From positions 682,001 through 746,000 of the forward strand of contig NC_061132.1 of the NCBI RefSeq assembly GCF_905220365.1: a stretch of DNA of 64,000 nucleotides, given 5' to 3'. This document shows, one piece after another, positions 20,899-31,930 of the stretch (position 1 is the first letter of the stretch; every line of letters begins with the position of its first letter). The notes below the pieces were generated by a model, which did not search any database, had not been told where the DNA came from, and was given only the letters and a program-made list of their open reading frames with translations. The position numbers were made by a program, and so were the translations under genes. Source of the stretch: Vanessa cardui. Taxonomy: Eukaryota > Arthropoda > Insecta > Lepidoptera > Nymphalidae.

Positions 20899-21503
20899 CT
20901 AGCGACCCGCCCCGGCTTCGCACAGGTGAAATACTGATGCTAAATATACTAAAGTATTTGTTTGTCTACGACATCACATGTCTACAGACTTCTAAAAGTT
21001 CAGTGTTTCTTTACTATATATTGTCCATGTATAATACACAAAAACCATCCTCTCGAATCACTCTATTCATTAAAAAAACTTTTGATGAAACGGTTTTGAT
21101 GAAAGGATTCCGTAGCCATAAGATGGAAATTTAGCAATCTCTATTTCTACCTTGGCCCACTTCTGTATGAAGGTATGTAACATTCCTACATATTTTCATA
21201 GTTTGTAGTAGTTATTTAAAAGTTTATAAAATAATGGTCTTTCGATAATTTTAAAAACCAATTTTTGGATTACCAGTATACATCTCTCCACCAATTTTCC
21301 TGGCAATCGGTGCAGAAATGGCAGAGAATGAGCCAGGACAGACAGACGGACAGACAGATGGACAGACATGACGAAACTATAAGGGTTCCTAGTAGACTAC
21401 GGAACCCTAAAAAACCCTCATCAAAATCCATGGCGTAGTTTTAAAGATTTAAGCGTACATAGGAATACAGGCATAGGCCACTTTGTTTTATTCTATGTAG
21501 TGA
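20899..21503 (-). mobile_element. Helitron-like element (HEL, second type), both ends present
   Basis: On the plus strand it begins CTAGCGACCCGCCCCGGC after A and ends CTATGTAGTGA before T; in sense this is TC...CTAG between A and T. The GC-rich hairpin region before CTAG is intact. Related copies: 39511, 55255 and 63768. It carries an insertion of about 300 bp (21107-21410). It inserted into the RT remnant. Confidence 0.8.
21107..21410. mobile_element. Unidentified insertion inside HEL, inverted ends
   Basis: The left end has AGGATTCCGTAG and the right end CTACGGAACCCTAAAAA, near-perfect inverted counterparts. Inside is a GACAGACAGACGG repeat block. The flanking HEL sequence (ATTAAAAAAA and CATCAAAATCC) is the part contiguous in other copies. 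Possibly a MITE; superfamily unknown. Confidence 0.5.
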
Positions 21504-21689
21504 TAGTGATATAGTTTCATAGTGTTACGGTACATTAAAATATCATTCTCTTTATAATCTTGCAGCTCAAGATCTCCTTCGGAATCTAACAAGCAAAAAA
21601 TGTAAACAGCTGCGTCAGGATATGCTAAAAATAATAAAAATAAAATACTCTTGTTCATTAATCTTAATTATTTTGGAAAAGAAAAAACA

Positions 21690-21830
21690 TTGACTAAAGA
21701 AAATCTGACGAAAGAAACTCGTGATTCCGTTAGCTTTTATAATGGCTTACAAATAATGCACTTAACAAAGAATTATCCAGGAGTCGATCGATTAATTCCC
21801 AAAGAGTGTCATCCGTGCAGTAAGTAATTG
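21690..21830 (-). mobile_element. LINE-D2 fragment, decayed
   Basis: AATCTGACGAAAGAAACTCG, CAGGAGTCGATCGATTAATTC and CATCCGTGCAGTAAGTAATTG parallel the 18001-18200 copy. Heavily mutated. Confidence 0.5.
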
Positions 21831-21988
21831 TGTTACGGTTGCACACAAGCGTTGCTTAACGTTAAAATTAGCTACCGAGATATTTTCATCTCTATATATA
21901 ACTTTTATCCTCATAACAGTATCATATTGATTCAAGCTTGTCATAATCGGTTTGGGTTATCGGATTTTTGTATATACACATATGTATA

Positions 21989-22601
21989 TCTATTCTTATA
22001 TTATAAATGTGAAAGTCAGTCCGTCTGTTTGTTTGTCTGTCTGTCTGTCGCTCTTTCACGACCAAAATACTGGATCGAATTTAATAATAATAATAATCTT
22101 TATTGGCTGAATAAATTACACTACTACAGACACAAAATGTATAATAATGAAAACAGAACAAAACAACACTTATTCTATGTAATACAAAATTATACACAAA
22201 ACAAAAAATGAAAAATAAAAGAGAAAAAAGAAAATAACTTAGAAAAGAAATGGTAGTAGGTAGATATGTATAAGTTCGCAGCAGTGCAATTCAACCAAAA
22301 GTTGACCACTCAGTATACGTAGAAATACGTAAGATTCTACACTGATTTTAGTGGCCTCCTAATGTCATTACAGACAGCCGTTACAGATAAAAGATATAAT
22401 TTAAAAGGAAAAAAAAAAAACAATAAAAATTTATAAAAACTGAACATGAAGGAACCAGACATAGAAATTTGATGATATTTGGTATAAAGCAAAGTTGAAC
22501 TCCCATAAAGGACATTTTGCCTGACACATGACATTACTTTTTTGCCTGACACATGACAACCAACACCCTAAAACGCAAGTAAAGCCGCGCGCGAATACAA
22601 G
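21989..22601 (+). mobile_element. HEL element split by a retroelement 3' end
   Basis: The 5' half, TCTATTCTTATATTATAAATG to TGGATCGAATTT (21989-22082), follows an A. The 3' half resumes AAATTTGATGATATTTGG at 22465 and runs to ACCCTAAAACGCAAGTAAAGC near 22590. The CTAG end has decayed. The 3' half holds a short tandem copy of TTTGCCTGACACATGACA. Confidence 0.7.
22083..22464 (-). mobile_element. Non-LTR 3' end inserted in HEL
   Basis: Minus-sense: on the plus strand it opens with (AAT)n then AATCTTTATTGGCTG, i.e. a polyadenylation-like AATAAAG followed by (ATT)n in sense. This is a common retroelement 3' terminus. The body is A-rich with no recognisable coding. A GAATTT-like target duplication flanks it imperfectly. 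Confidence 0.55.
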
Positions 22602-22981
22602 TATATTATAAACGCAGAGTTCTATTGACTTTGTACAATATTTAATTAATAAAAGTAAACGCTTATTAGTAGTTACGCTAAGCAGGATTATGTGTTCTAG
22701 TTAGCAATAATACTATTCCCAGCGATGTTATAAAAAGCTTTAATGATTAACGCATGTTAGTTCGAAATAGGTTAAAATAATAGTTCAATTAGTTATTAAT
22801 AATTACGGTACACATATAATTTAATAGTAAATCAAAAACCCACTGGTAATGCCTGATACAGAACTTTCATTATAATTGGTAAAAGTATATCGTTAAATAT
22901 AAAAAGGCGCTGTAGTAAATGTGCTCAGGACTTAGCACAAACCAACGAAATCTATCATCATTACTGTGGTGGTAGTAGTAC

Positions 22982-23257
22982 CAACAATAACAGCAACAGC
23001 CTGTGAGTTTCCCATTGCTGGACCAAAGCCTCCTCTCCCTTTCAGGAGAAGGTTTGCAACATTACCACTTCTACCACCACGCTGTTCCAATGCGGTTTGG
23101 TGGAATACACGTGTGGAAATTTTTTTATGAAACTAGACACATTCAGGTTTCGTCATGATGTTTTTCTTCATCACCAAGCACGATATGAATTATAAACACA
23201 AATTAAGCACATGCATATCATCGGCTCACGTTCTAACCACTGGGCCATCTCGGTTCA
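22982..23257 (-). mobile_element. SINE-A copy with small duplication
   Basis: CAGCCTGTGAGTTTCCCATTG to GGGCCATCTCGG. A short insertion (ACTTCTACCACC) sits at the CACCACGCTG block near 23065. The B-box region is lost through a deletion around 23205. Confidence 0.8.
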
Positions 23258-25409
23258 GCACCATCGCTACCATAATATAACAGCTGTAAAAATATTGGCC
23301 AATACTAGCACCTAAAGCTTTAAGGGGGTTTGGTATTTATTTTATAATAGATAAAAATGAAGGCAAAAATACAAAAAAAAAGAAAGTATTTGCCGTGCGC
23401 ATGAAGTGAACGATGTTACCCGCAGGCAAATAAAACCTGCGTGGTTTGAGCCCGAGGGCATGATTTCATGGAATTATTTTTTATTTACTTGTGAAAAAGG
23501 TAAAAAAAGATTTTTCATCTTGTATGATTAGTAATCATAAAGTTAAGTTTAAATGTGATATACATATATGTGTGTATAGCAAGTGTATCTTTATACTTAG
23601 ATAATGATTATACTAAAGTTACAGACATTGTTGTTTTTTTAACTCGAGGCATTAAAATTTCAAAACTTTTTTTGTGGATTGACATGAAATTTAAATTTAC
23701 GAATTATTTGCTTTCTCCTAAATTTGAGTCGTCGCCTTATTAGCATGTATAGACAAGATCCCTGTTAAAACAGGATAAAATTATATTAAATATATATTAT
23801 TAACAATTACAAAGGCTTATATTTACAATGCGAACAAACCTCAACAAAATTTACCAATTTACTTATTTATTACAAATTTCAACCCTTATATACTAATTAC
23901 TACTAAGAAAATTAAATATAGATTAAAATTGAATATTATGAGCATTCTTAATTCATTCATTTAAGTAAGTGATATTGCCTCAAAATATTTAAATACTATT
24001 TAATGTAATGTAATAATAAATAATAATAATAATAGACTTACATCGTCTATAATGAAGAAAATTAGAACCATTCTAAGTACTTTACATACATGATAGCATT
24101 TACATATTCTGTATCGAGTATCGAATATAGCGATCAGGATCTGCGTTCTTATATACTAACTAATAAAGCAATGAAAAAACTCGTACTATACAAAACAGAT
24201 ACGTGATTATGAAAAAATCTTCTTGTAACGTATTTCAAAATGGTTACTATAACAGGTACTAATATATAAAATAATCTGTATAGTATAATTCAAAATTACA
24301 TGAAAACGTAAAGTATACTACCACGTATAGTATACTAACTACTCACGATTAACGAATTAGCTATCAAAAGATTTAACTCTAGTTTATGAACATCTGACAA
24401 ACTCTAGTTACCAGGCTGAGTTCTCATTGGTTGAATATCACGTCATCAACTGTCACTGACCAATGAAATTTCAAATTGACTTTAGTCAGCGTTACAGAAA
24501 CAGAAAGTTGGTAGGTATATCAAAATACAATCGCTAAACTGTTAGGTACTTACTATGCAATGAACTCGATAATAAGATGCAAATGCCGACTGGAAACACT
24601 CTCGATAAAAGCGTAAGTCCGTTAGCTGTGCTCCATTCATTTAAATATATAATTCTCGTCTACATTTATTCAGTACATTTAAATTCTACGTTTAAATTAA
24701 AAATATATGTATGTTTCAAAGCCAGTTGCGCTTCGATATTTTAATGTAAATATGAGTTTAATTTAGATATAGACTTGTTCATGTATTTACTTTTTAAAAT
24801 GAATGGGTACACTTGCAGACGGGCTACACGATAGTGTCAAACACAACAACTTTTTCAGAAATATTAACCAATATAACATCGATAATGTTAACATTTAAAT
24901 CTATAATTCCGACCATATTTAGTAATGACATGAAACGATGATGCAATACTAACTTTAATTATAACACAAGGCCAAATCAAAACAATCGCAAATACGTATC
25001 TCTCTTAGTCAGGTGACGTCACAGGCAATTACAGTACGAAGAACTCGTAAAGACATGCTCGTTGATATTTGTGACCATTCACAAGGAATACTATCCAATT
25101 GCGCAGGATTATAGTCCATAGGTGCGCAAACGTGCTCTCTATTCTGTAATTATATCTTTCGTTAACACATTACCAGTCTCACTATTCCAAGCGTTGATCC
25201 AGCATATTTTTTTTTAAATGAGAGTTTTTATGTTATTCCTGTACTGGACTAGTCAAACACAATTTTACATAAATATTATTTTGTAAATAAACAAAGATAT
25301 ATTTAAAAAAAAATTAAAAAGACACGACAATGACAATGGCAAATAAGGCACAATGGTGAACTATAGAATCTGAATTATAACCTTACAATTGCGACATCGA
25401 TAATCCCAT
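23258..25409. other. Longest repeat-poor stretch in the left half
   Basis: AT-rich, no recognised family over about 2.1 kb. At 24424-24466 an 8 bp inverted pair, TCATTGGT and ACCAATGA (CCAAT-box-like), encloses a CACGTCATC motif; it could be regulatory or chance. No credible exon was seen. Confidence 0.4.
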
Positions 25410-25735
25410 CCACTGCCTCGTTAGTCTAGCAAATATTGCAAGGATTCCGAGGTTATTGGGTCTGATCCGAGGTTATCTGTCGAAAAATTTTCTCAGTAAC
25501 AGTCCGGAGTTTGGAAGCTTAAAGTGTTCACTTACGTAAATGGCATCGGCCCTGCGCCTGAACCTATTTCGACCGTGTCGATTTTGCCGTCCCATTGGAT
25601 TATGAGTGTGTGCATTAGATAGCTCTCCTTTATAAGCGTTGTAGACACACTTGTGCACTATACGTCCTGCGTATGGCTGATCTCACTTGATTGGTCGCTG
25701 AAACCGAAATCGGTCAGGACAACTTCATCAATTAA
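25410..25735 (+). mobile_element. SINE-G: another tRNA-headed repeat
   Basis: The head resembles a tRNA: CCTCGTTAGTCTAGC (A-box side), then GGTTATTGGGTCTGATCCG (B-box side). The body has TCTCAGTAACAGTCCGGAG, GGCATCGGCCCTGCGCCTGA and CACACTTGTGCACTATACG, and ends GAAATCGGTCAGGACAAC. I recognise this body as common in Lepidoptera. The 61-codon minus frame here is a shadow. Confidence 0.6.
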
Positions 25736-27133
25736 ATTATATACGGGCTACACATATTCCACCTAGACCCGCCTATCTAATCAGAATACCTAAAATTATA
25801 CAACAACAACCCAAAAAATAAAACTTACACTTGTTTTCCAGGTAGGAACCTGGAAAACAGGCAGGCCTATCAAACTACTAAGCTCCATCAACAAATGAGA
25901 AGGTACACCAACGTAACGCACATAAGGTAAAATAATTGAAAAAAAATTTTAATCAGTAAAGAAAATGATAATGAATGAATTGTTCGATATATATACGAAT
26001 ATTATATAGTTCTACTATATGTCTAAAATTCAACATTGAAGTGGAGTGCTACGCTAGTTTTCAGCGTAGCGTTAAATAGTGACGCAACGGAGGCCCACGT
26101 CTACGTCGCTACGGATAGTGAAAATATAGGTAATGAATAAAGAAAAATCACATCGAAGTATGCAGAGGTAGAAAAAATTTAAAATGATAGCTGCAAGCAA
26201 CCAAAAACCAAAAAATTATAAATACGCTATCGTAGACCGTAGTTAGGACCTACAAACACTTTATAAGTTTTCTTATATAATTGATGCGATGGAACAAAAT
26301 CCTGACGTAGTTGGTGACATGGTCATAAATAATACTAATAAAGTCTCATGTCCTAATTAAAAAAATACATAATTTGGTATCTGATACAATTTGAAAAGTT
26401 AAAATAACTTTCATTTAAACTACAATTATAAGAAATCAACACGAATTAAAATACAAAAATATTCAAGTATTACTGAGCAAAGCAAAACGGTACTATTAAG
26501 GATGTCTCGACAGAGTAAGGTTGCCTCCATTTTTCTCTATTTAGCTCTGTCTATTGCATACCAAACAATCATTATATAATCATATAAAAGATATAAAATA
26601 CATAACCATATCGATTTTGCTTTTAATGTGTATAACGTGGAGTTACGTCAGCTCGTTATCAGACATGATGACATTCCAGTATAAGTATAATGGTTCACCT
26701 TCGTTATATCTATCGTCTCTATATTCCATAAAAATATATAGACTGTCAAGTATAAGTTGGCGTTCCTGTGGCAGCACCTGCTACACCTTTGTTTTGCCAC
26801 TTTTTTGTTTATTTTACCAATATCTCCCTAGAAAATAATTATCTACGTCTCATTTTTAATAGATTTTGGGTAAGTTTTCTTAATAAGGGTAAATAAAAAA
26901 AATAAGATATTAAATGAAAAAAAAATAATTAGTACACGTTTTTGCCACACGCCAACTCACATTTGACGCGCTTTTTTTTTGACGACTTTTCGGCTGTCAT
27001 GTGCTCTACGTCATACCGACGTAACGAGTGTGTCCGAAAAATAAAATCCTAATTAAACTTTTTGGTGCTTCGACATATATATTAACTTTATAGGTAAACG
27101 TAAAGGTTCAAATAGTAGTAAAATTATTAAAAT
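25736..27133. other. AT-rich stretch with one hairpin
   Basis: No gene seen. The hairpin GCTACGCT...AGCGTAGC lies at 26048-26070, followed by CAACGGAGGCCCACGTCTAC. A 94-codon frame (26554-26838, plus) is Ser/Ile/Tyr-rich with no recognisable features. Confidence 0.4.
26048..26070. repeat. Perfect 8 bp hairpin GCTACGCT
   Basis: GCTACGCT, loop AGTTTTC, AGCGTAGC. Same flavour as 19354-19375. Confidence 0.85.
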
Positions 27134-27423
27134 AACAGCCTGTAAATTTCCCACTGCTGGGATAAGGCCTCCTCTTCCATTAGGGAGAGATTTTGCAACA
27201 TATTCCACCACGCTGTTCCAATGCGGGTTGGTGGAATGCACATATGGCAGAATTTCGATTAAATTAAAAACATGCAGGTTTCTTCATGATTTTTCCTTCA
27301 CCGCCGAGTAGAAGATGAATTATAAACACAAATTAAGCACATATATGTAGTGGTGCTTGCCTGGGTTTGAACCCGCAATCATTGGTTAGGATGCACGTTC
27401 TAACCACTGGGCCATCTCAGCTC
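27134..27423 (-). mobile_element. SINE-A copy
   Basis: Near full-length: AACAGCCTGTAAATTTCCCA, CACCACGCTGTTCCAATGCG, B box GGTTTGAACCCGCAATC, GGGCCATCTCAGCTC. It has a small deletion in the TTTTTCCTTCACCG block. Confidence 0.9.
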
Positions 27424-28122
27424 TTTTAAAAAGTAAAATTAGGCTATAAAGATTTTTTACTGATATTGATTATGTCTAGACGAATCGTTTTCGATATAAC
27501 TGTTGATCAACTGAAAACGTATGATGCTATAACAAACATCACTGAAAGTCAACCATTCGATCGATCTCCACCCGTTATAAATACAAAGATAAAAAATGAT
27601 AATGCAATATTAACGCTTATGCAGTTTTCGTAAGCTCTATAATCGTTTACACTTCTTAGTATACCAATTTACACATTGTGTAGACAGTGGATTAATCGAT
27701 TGTCGACATCGCTTTCCGAGCAAAATTTTATTTGACGGCATTAATATCTTTAAATCTTTTGTGTTAAGGACGACAATAGCGTACAAACTATATCGATTTA
27801 AATTGTATGCACCATAGATTAACCGATTGATTGTGAACCTTATTTTTTTATTGTTAAGAGTTATAATGCCCTGTTTCCTAAAGCTATTGTCATTCCGGTT
27901 AGCTTATTGCTGGCGTCATATACCTCCTGTTTGTAAGCTATAAATCTTGATAGAAATGTGCGCCATGGAAATTATACCGTTGCAAGTAGTTATATATCTG
28001 CTACGTGTATGTATATCTCAGATCATTTACGAGTTGTTGTAAATAAAAATCGAGTAAATAAATTAGACACTTATCTCTAGTGATAAGACATTCGACCTCA
28101 AAACAGCAGTACTTTATATTGT

Positions 28123-28165
28123 GTTTGGGTTTGAGGGATGATTGAGCCAGTACACAGGCACTATA
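28123..28165 (+). mobile_element. REP-B short fragment
   Basis: GGGTTTGAGGGATGATTGAGC and CAGTACACAGGCAC recall the middle of REP-B. Short, low certainty. Confidence 0.4.
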
Positions 28166-28168
28166 CAT

Positions 28169-28283
28169 TCCTTAAAGGTCGCAAAGCACCTGCGAGTCTG
28201 CAAGTATTGCAGATGTTGTTAGGCGCTAGTAGTCACTTTCCATTAGGTGAACCTTCAGCTAGTTTACCAACTATGCCACAAAA
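28169..28283 (+). mobile_element. LINE-E 3' end remnant
   Basis: TCCTTAAAGGTCGCAAAGCAC, GCAGATGTTGTTAGGCGC and TCACTTTCCATTAGGTGAAC correspond to the RT terminus and 3' UTR of LINE-E (compare 3704-3900), plus strand. Confidence 0.65.
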
Positions 28284-28306
28284 ATACAAATAATATTAAT
28301 ACCAGA

Positions 28307-28319
28307 CATTTTGCCACAT
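28307..28319. repeat. Target-site duplication, left copy
   Basis: CATTTTGCCACAT, exactly repeated at 28499-28511. Confidence 0.85.
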
Positions 28320-28498
28320 CTTTACGGTAGCATGCGTAAGCGATCCCGTGGCGCCCGGCGAAAGATGGAGAGGGTATGGTTTTGTAGTGGTTGAACCTGG
28401 GCGCATTAGGCGTCCAGGGCTCCATGGAGTCCCACACACCTCTCCACTTCCATCACGAGGGTGATGCACGTAGCACGTTTTTCCAGAGAGCAAAAAAG
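28320..28498 (+). mobile_element. 179 bp GC-rich retro-insertion with 13 bp TSD
   Basis: Bounded by exact 13 bp direct repeats and ending in CAGAGAGCAAAAAAG, a short A tail on the plus strand. The body is GC-rich (GATCCCGTGGCGCCCGGC, GGCGTCCAGGGCTCCATGG). No other copy is in the window. It may be a 5'-truncated LINE 3' end or a SINE; the family is unidentified. Confidence 0.75.
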
Positions 28499-28511
28499 CA
28501 TTTTGCCACAT
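28499..28511. repeat. Target-site duplication, right copy
   Basis: Second CATTTTGCCACAT. Confidence 0.85.
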
Positions 28512-28844
28512 AAATTAACAAAAAATTAAAAACCCTCTGCTATGGCCTCCAAGGATTTCGAAACGTAGTTGAAACGTTTAATATATCTATATAAAAAATA
28601 AGTTTGAAACATCCCATTACAAAATATTCCTATTCGGAAATTCTTCCTTCTAAAAGAATTCCAATAAACGAATGCCTGTCTGAAAATAATATTTATATTT
28701 GGTAATATTTTCCGCCTTTCTTTATCTGTACGCACAACCGGTGTGTTTTAATAAAAGGTGAGTTATGCTAATCGAGATGTCCCCGTGGACAGGCAAATCT
28801 TGATATAGGCAAAGAAACTTGGAAAATGTTTTTGTCAATATTTT

Positions 28845-29003
28845 TTTAGGTAGTAGGTGGACTTTTATATGGGCCTTCTGTTGAATAGTGATCACTATGA
28901 CAAGAAGGTGTCAGAAATATCACTCGTTATTTATATCAACAGTATTACGAATTATTGAAATAAAGACGCTATATCCTTCGTACCTATAGTTGCACTGGCT
29001 GGA
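28845..29003 (-). mobile_element. REP-B copy, decayed
   Basis: TAGTAGGTGGACTTTTATATG, TAGTGATCACTATGACAAG and CCTATAGTTGCACTGGCTGG trace the 3' half of REP-B in minus orientation. LINE-D follows after a few bases. Confidence 0.55.
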
Positions 29004-29005
29004 AA

Positions 29006-29245
29006 TGTCAAAATATACTTTATTCAAGTAGGCTTCCACAAGTACTTTTTAAACGTCAATTAAGAAACATATTAAGTGAAGATTTACACTTAATATAGTT
29101 TGTTAAATTCATTTAAATTCATTCAACGGTTCCGAATGCAGACTCTACCGAGAACAACCGGCAAGAAATTCAGAAATTCAGAAAAAAAAACGGATACCTT
29201 GCCCCAAGAAGGATTTATTGACTATGCGGAGTCGGAAACTTGGCG
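29006..29245 (-). mobile_element. LINE-D 3' UTR attached to its RT coding end
   Basis: AATATACTTTATTCAAGTAGG is the 3' terminus. GACTCTACCGAGAACAACCGG and TGCCCCAAGAAGGATTTATTG follow, and the RT frame begins immediately to the right. The central part of the UTR found in other copies is deleted here. This copy proves that the LINE-D fragments elsewhere are RT-element 3' ends. Confidence 0.85.
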
Positions 29246-29473
29246 TTATAAGCTTATCCTTACTCCTAGTGCACATACAATTAACACTGATTTTATCAAA
29301 GTGATCGTCGCAACAGTGAGTATTCCTACTTTGTTAAAAACATCCCGAAGAGAGTCTCTAGCTCCAAGATTATAAATAAACCGAATTGCTCTCCTTTGTA
29401 AAATAAAGACAGATTCAATATCTGCAGCGTTACCCCAAAGTAATATGCCATATGACACAATATTGTTTTGCAT
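29246..29473 (-). pseudogene. LINE-D reverse transcriptase C-terminal fragment
   Basis: A 75-codon open frame with SYGILLWGNAADIESVFILQ, RAIRFIYNL, DVFNKVGILTVATI and a C-terminal VLIVCALG. The motifs YGILLWG, VFxLQRRAIR and F..xGILT are the signature of the region after the RT palm in jockey/CR1-type LINEs. The frame starts after 5' truncation, so the Met is not a real start; catalytic blocks are missing. It is not functional. Confidence 0.85.
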
Positions 29474-29826
29474 CCGAGAGTCATTTACGGGTTGTATTTA
29501 ATTTCAAGAGACACTCATATACATTCAAGTACACAGTACGAATACGAAACTTGTTGATAAAATTTTCAGTGACTATGAAACCAGTTTTAGTTCCTACTCA
29601 GAGATTCCGTACGAACAATAAACAGGAAACTACAGAGACTACCTAACAGGATCTGATGTATACGTACATTTCCATTTCCGCTAGCAAAGCTCAAGTTGTA
29701 TGCGACAGCGATTACTTAAATATTCATCCATATTCCTACATACAGTTCTCGGAATATCACCATTCACTTCTATATTTTTTTGGATTGTCAAATGGGCGCT
29801 TTGTGTGCATGCCTTTAAATATTGGA

Positions 29827-30124
29827 ACAACAACAACAACAACAGCCTGTAAATTTCCCATTGCTGGGCTAAGGCCTCCTCTCCATTTGAAGAGAGGTTT
29901 TGTAACATATTCCATCGCGCTGTCCCAATACGGGTTGTCGGAATACAAATGTGGCAGATTTTCTATGAAATTAGACATGTGCAGGTTTCCTCAGAATGCT
30001 TTCCTTTAACGCTAAGCACAAGATGAATTATAAACAAATCAAGCACATGAATATTCAGTTGTGCTTCCCTGGGTTTGGACCCGCAATCATCGGATAAGAT
30101 GCACGCTTTCTAACCACTGGACTA
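29827..30124 (-). mobile_element. SINE-A copy with (CAA)n tail
   Basis: Starts with (CAA)n then CAGCCTGTAAATTTCCCATTG. It includes CTAAGGCCTCCTCTCCATTTG, ATTCCATCGCGCTGTCCC and the B box GGTTTGGACCCGC, and ends TTCTAACCACTGGAC. Several open frames here (for example the 117-codon plus frame at 29656-30009) are shadows. Confidence 0.9.
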
Positions 30125-30680
30125 TTTGTTATAATAAATGTTCAAACTGCTGTACAGTTTCATCGTAAGAAATAATAATCTGTAGTTAAAGCCCTTCAAA
30201 TCGCTAACATTCCTGACGCCTTTTACAGAATTCAAATACGCCGTTGCCGTAAGTAAATATAAGTAATACTTCAAAGAAATAATGTTTTGTTTGCAGTTGT
30301 CCAAAAATATTCTCTAAATCTTCTGTCAAGAATCATAGGCCTGTTTAGTGGAAAACTTATAAACTGTTCTTCTAATTAACACTTAAATGCGTGGTGGAAA
30401 TAAACCTCAAAGTTCTCGATTACTTAAAATAAATTATTAGCCTAGCTGTGTCAGTGTTTAACCGTTTCTCATGAGGCGGTAACCGATAGACCAATATCTA
30501 CAACAATACAAGGCTATGTATTAATATACCTACCTACCTTATTGTACCCGAAGTGCTGTGTTAAACCTGGTGGATTAAGAAGTTATTGGGATTTTCTGTT
30601 GAAAAAGTCTACATGGAATCTGCTTGAGTATGTGTAGCCGCGCTCTTTGAATAACATGTTTTTGGTCTTTTTCATAATAA
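30125..30680. other. Unique AT-rich stretch
   Basis: No repeat family or credible exon recognised. Confidence 0.4.
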
Positions 30681-30886
30681 TAGGAAATTTCCCACTGCTG
30701 CTATGGTATCTTCTCTCTTTGAGGAGAAGGTTAGGCGCATATTCCACCATACTGCTCAAATGCAGGTTGGATTCATATGTGGCAGAATTTCGTTGAAATT
30801 AGACACATGCTTTTCCTCGCGATGTTTTTCTTCTCCGTCGAGACCGAGGTGAATTATAAACACATATTTAGCACATGGATATTTGA
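30681..30886 (-). mobile_element. SINE-A copy lacking the tRNA head
   Basis: GGAAATTTCCCACTGCTGC, TTGAGGAGAAGGTTAGGCGC, TGTGGCAGAATTTCGTTG and GTGAATTATAAACACATATT, then it stops before the B box. 5'-truncated. Confidence 0.8.
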
Positions 30887-30920
30887 TTAATTTTTACACA
30901 TTAATTTTCCACATATATCA

Positions 30921-31135
30921 TTGTGGCAAACAAGCAGAAGGCTCACCTAATGGAAAGTGACTACTACCGCCCATGGACATCTGCAACACCAGGGGGCTTG
31001 CAGGTGCGTTGCTGGCCTTTAAGAAAGGAGTACACTCTTTTCTTGAAGTTTCCCATGTCGTATCGGTTCGGAAAAACCGCCGGCGAAAACTGGTTCCGCA
31101 AAGTGGTTGTGCGAGGCAAAAAATGAGTCGATCGA
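30921..31135 (-). pseudogene. LINE-E reverse transcriptase C-terminus
   Basis: In minus-strand frame: STHFLPRTTTLRNQFSPAVF, PNRYDMGNFKKRVYSFLKG and QQRTCKPPGVADVHGR. The FLPRT..LxN.L..AVFP..YD...FK pattern is the extreme C-terminus of lepidopteran non-LTR reverse transcriptases. The 3' UTR phrase GGCTCACCTAATGGAAAGTG follows. 5'-truncated; all catalytic parts are missing. Confidence 0.85.
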
Positions 31136-31179
31136 AATCGAAAATTGTACATGATTGACACTAATTTTGTAATAAAAAA

Positions 31180-31285
31180 GTAGGAGAGTGACCATTGAGT
31201 CACTTGCCGATTGCCGGCAGAATCTACTTTCTGAAGACTCTAAAGTGCTCGTATAAGTTCTATTTGAATGAGATCAGATTTTGGT
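31180..31285 (+). mobile_element. LINE-D 3' end fragment
   Basis: AAGTAGGAGAGTGACCATTG, GGCAGAATCTACTTTCTGAAG and AAGTGCTCGTATAAGTTC match the last 100 bp of LINE-D, plus-sense and decayed. It lies tail-to-head against the LINE-E remnant. Confidence 0.6.
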
Positions 31286-31562
31286 ACACGTTATGCAAGT
31301 ACATAAATACAGACGAAAATTCAATAAGCGTATTTTCAGTTAAACGTCGTTGAATGTTACCGAACTTGGTCTGCGAAGTAACAAAACCTATTCCATTGTA
31401 ACGTAACTTAGTCTAAGGAGATATCGGACGGTGCACAAAGCGACAGTAATTCCCTTTAGTTTCATGGCAATAGCAGTTCATATTAGCTCAACCCGAAGAC
31501 CAGTTCAGAGCGTAGAATATAAACTGTATTATGAATATTGCAGCAGTTATAACAATTGTTGG

Positions 31563-31776
31563 AACAAATGGCCCAGTGGTTAGAACGCATGCATCTTAAC
31601 CGATGATTGCAGGCTTTGTGCCCAGGCAAGCACTGATGAATTTTCATGTGCTTAATTTTTATTTTACGATTTTTTTTTCGAAATTCTGCCACATGTGCAT
31701 TCCACCAACCCGCATTGGAACAGCGTGGTGGAATATTTTCCAAACCCTCTCCTTAATGGAAGAGGAGGCTGTTACT
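31563..31776 (+). mobile_element. SINE-A copy with internal deletion
   Basis: AAATGGCCCAGTGGTTAGAAC, CCAACCCGCATTGGAACAGC and GGAAGAGGAGGCTGTTAC. The CGTGCTCGGCGGTGAAGG block is missing. The B box is damaged (GGCTTTGTGCCC). Confidence 0.8.
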
Positions 31777-31789
31777 TTACTTAATTTTT

Positions 31790-31930
31790 TACTAATTTTT
31801 ATTTATAATTAATCTCGAGCTCGGCGATGAAGGAAAACATCATGAGGAAACCTACATGTCTTCAACGAAATTCTGCCACATGTAAATCCCCCAACAATAA
31901 TTGGAGCAGTGTGGTGGAATTTGCTCCTTT
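31790..31930 (+). mobile_element. SINE-A middle fragment, second copy
   Basis: TCGAGCTCGGCGATGAAGG, GAGGAAACCTACATG and AGTGTGGTGGAATTTGCTCC. It begins just where the previous copy ends, so the 31563-31776 copy may have landed in this older one. Confidence 0.7.

Noticed and set aside
21828..22211. 127-codon plus-strand open frame
   Set aside because: It covers the HEL 5' part (Ser/Val/Cys-Leu from the GTCTG repeats) and the inserted retroelement tail; no gene-like features.
26554..26838. 94-codon plus-strand frame
   Set aside because: Low-complexity Ser/Tyr/Ile/Leu composition typical of random AT-rich sequence; no motif, no splice context.
29656..30009. 117-codon plus-strand open frame
   Set aside because: Its second half is the reverse of SINE-A including the (CAA)n tail; the overlapping minus frames are shadows too.
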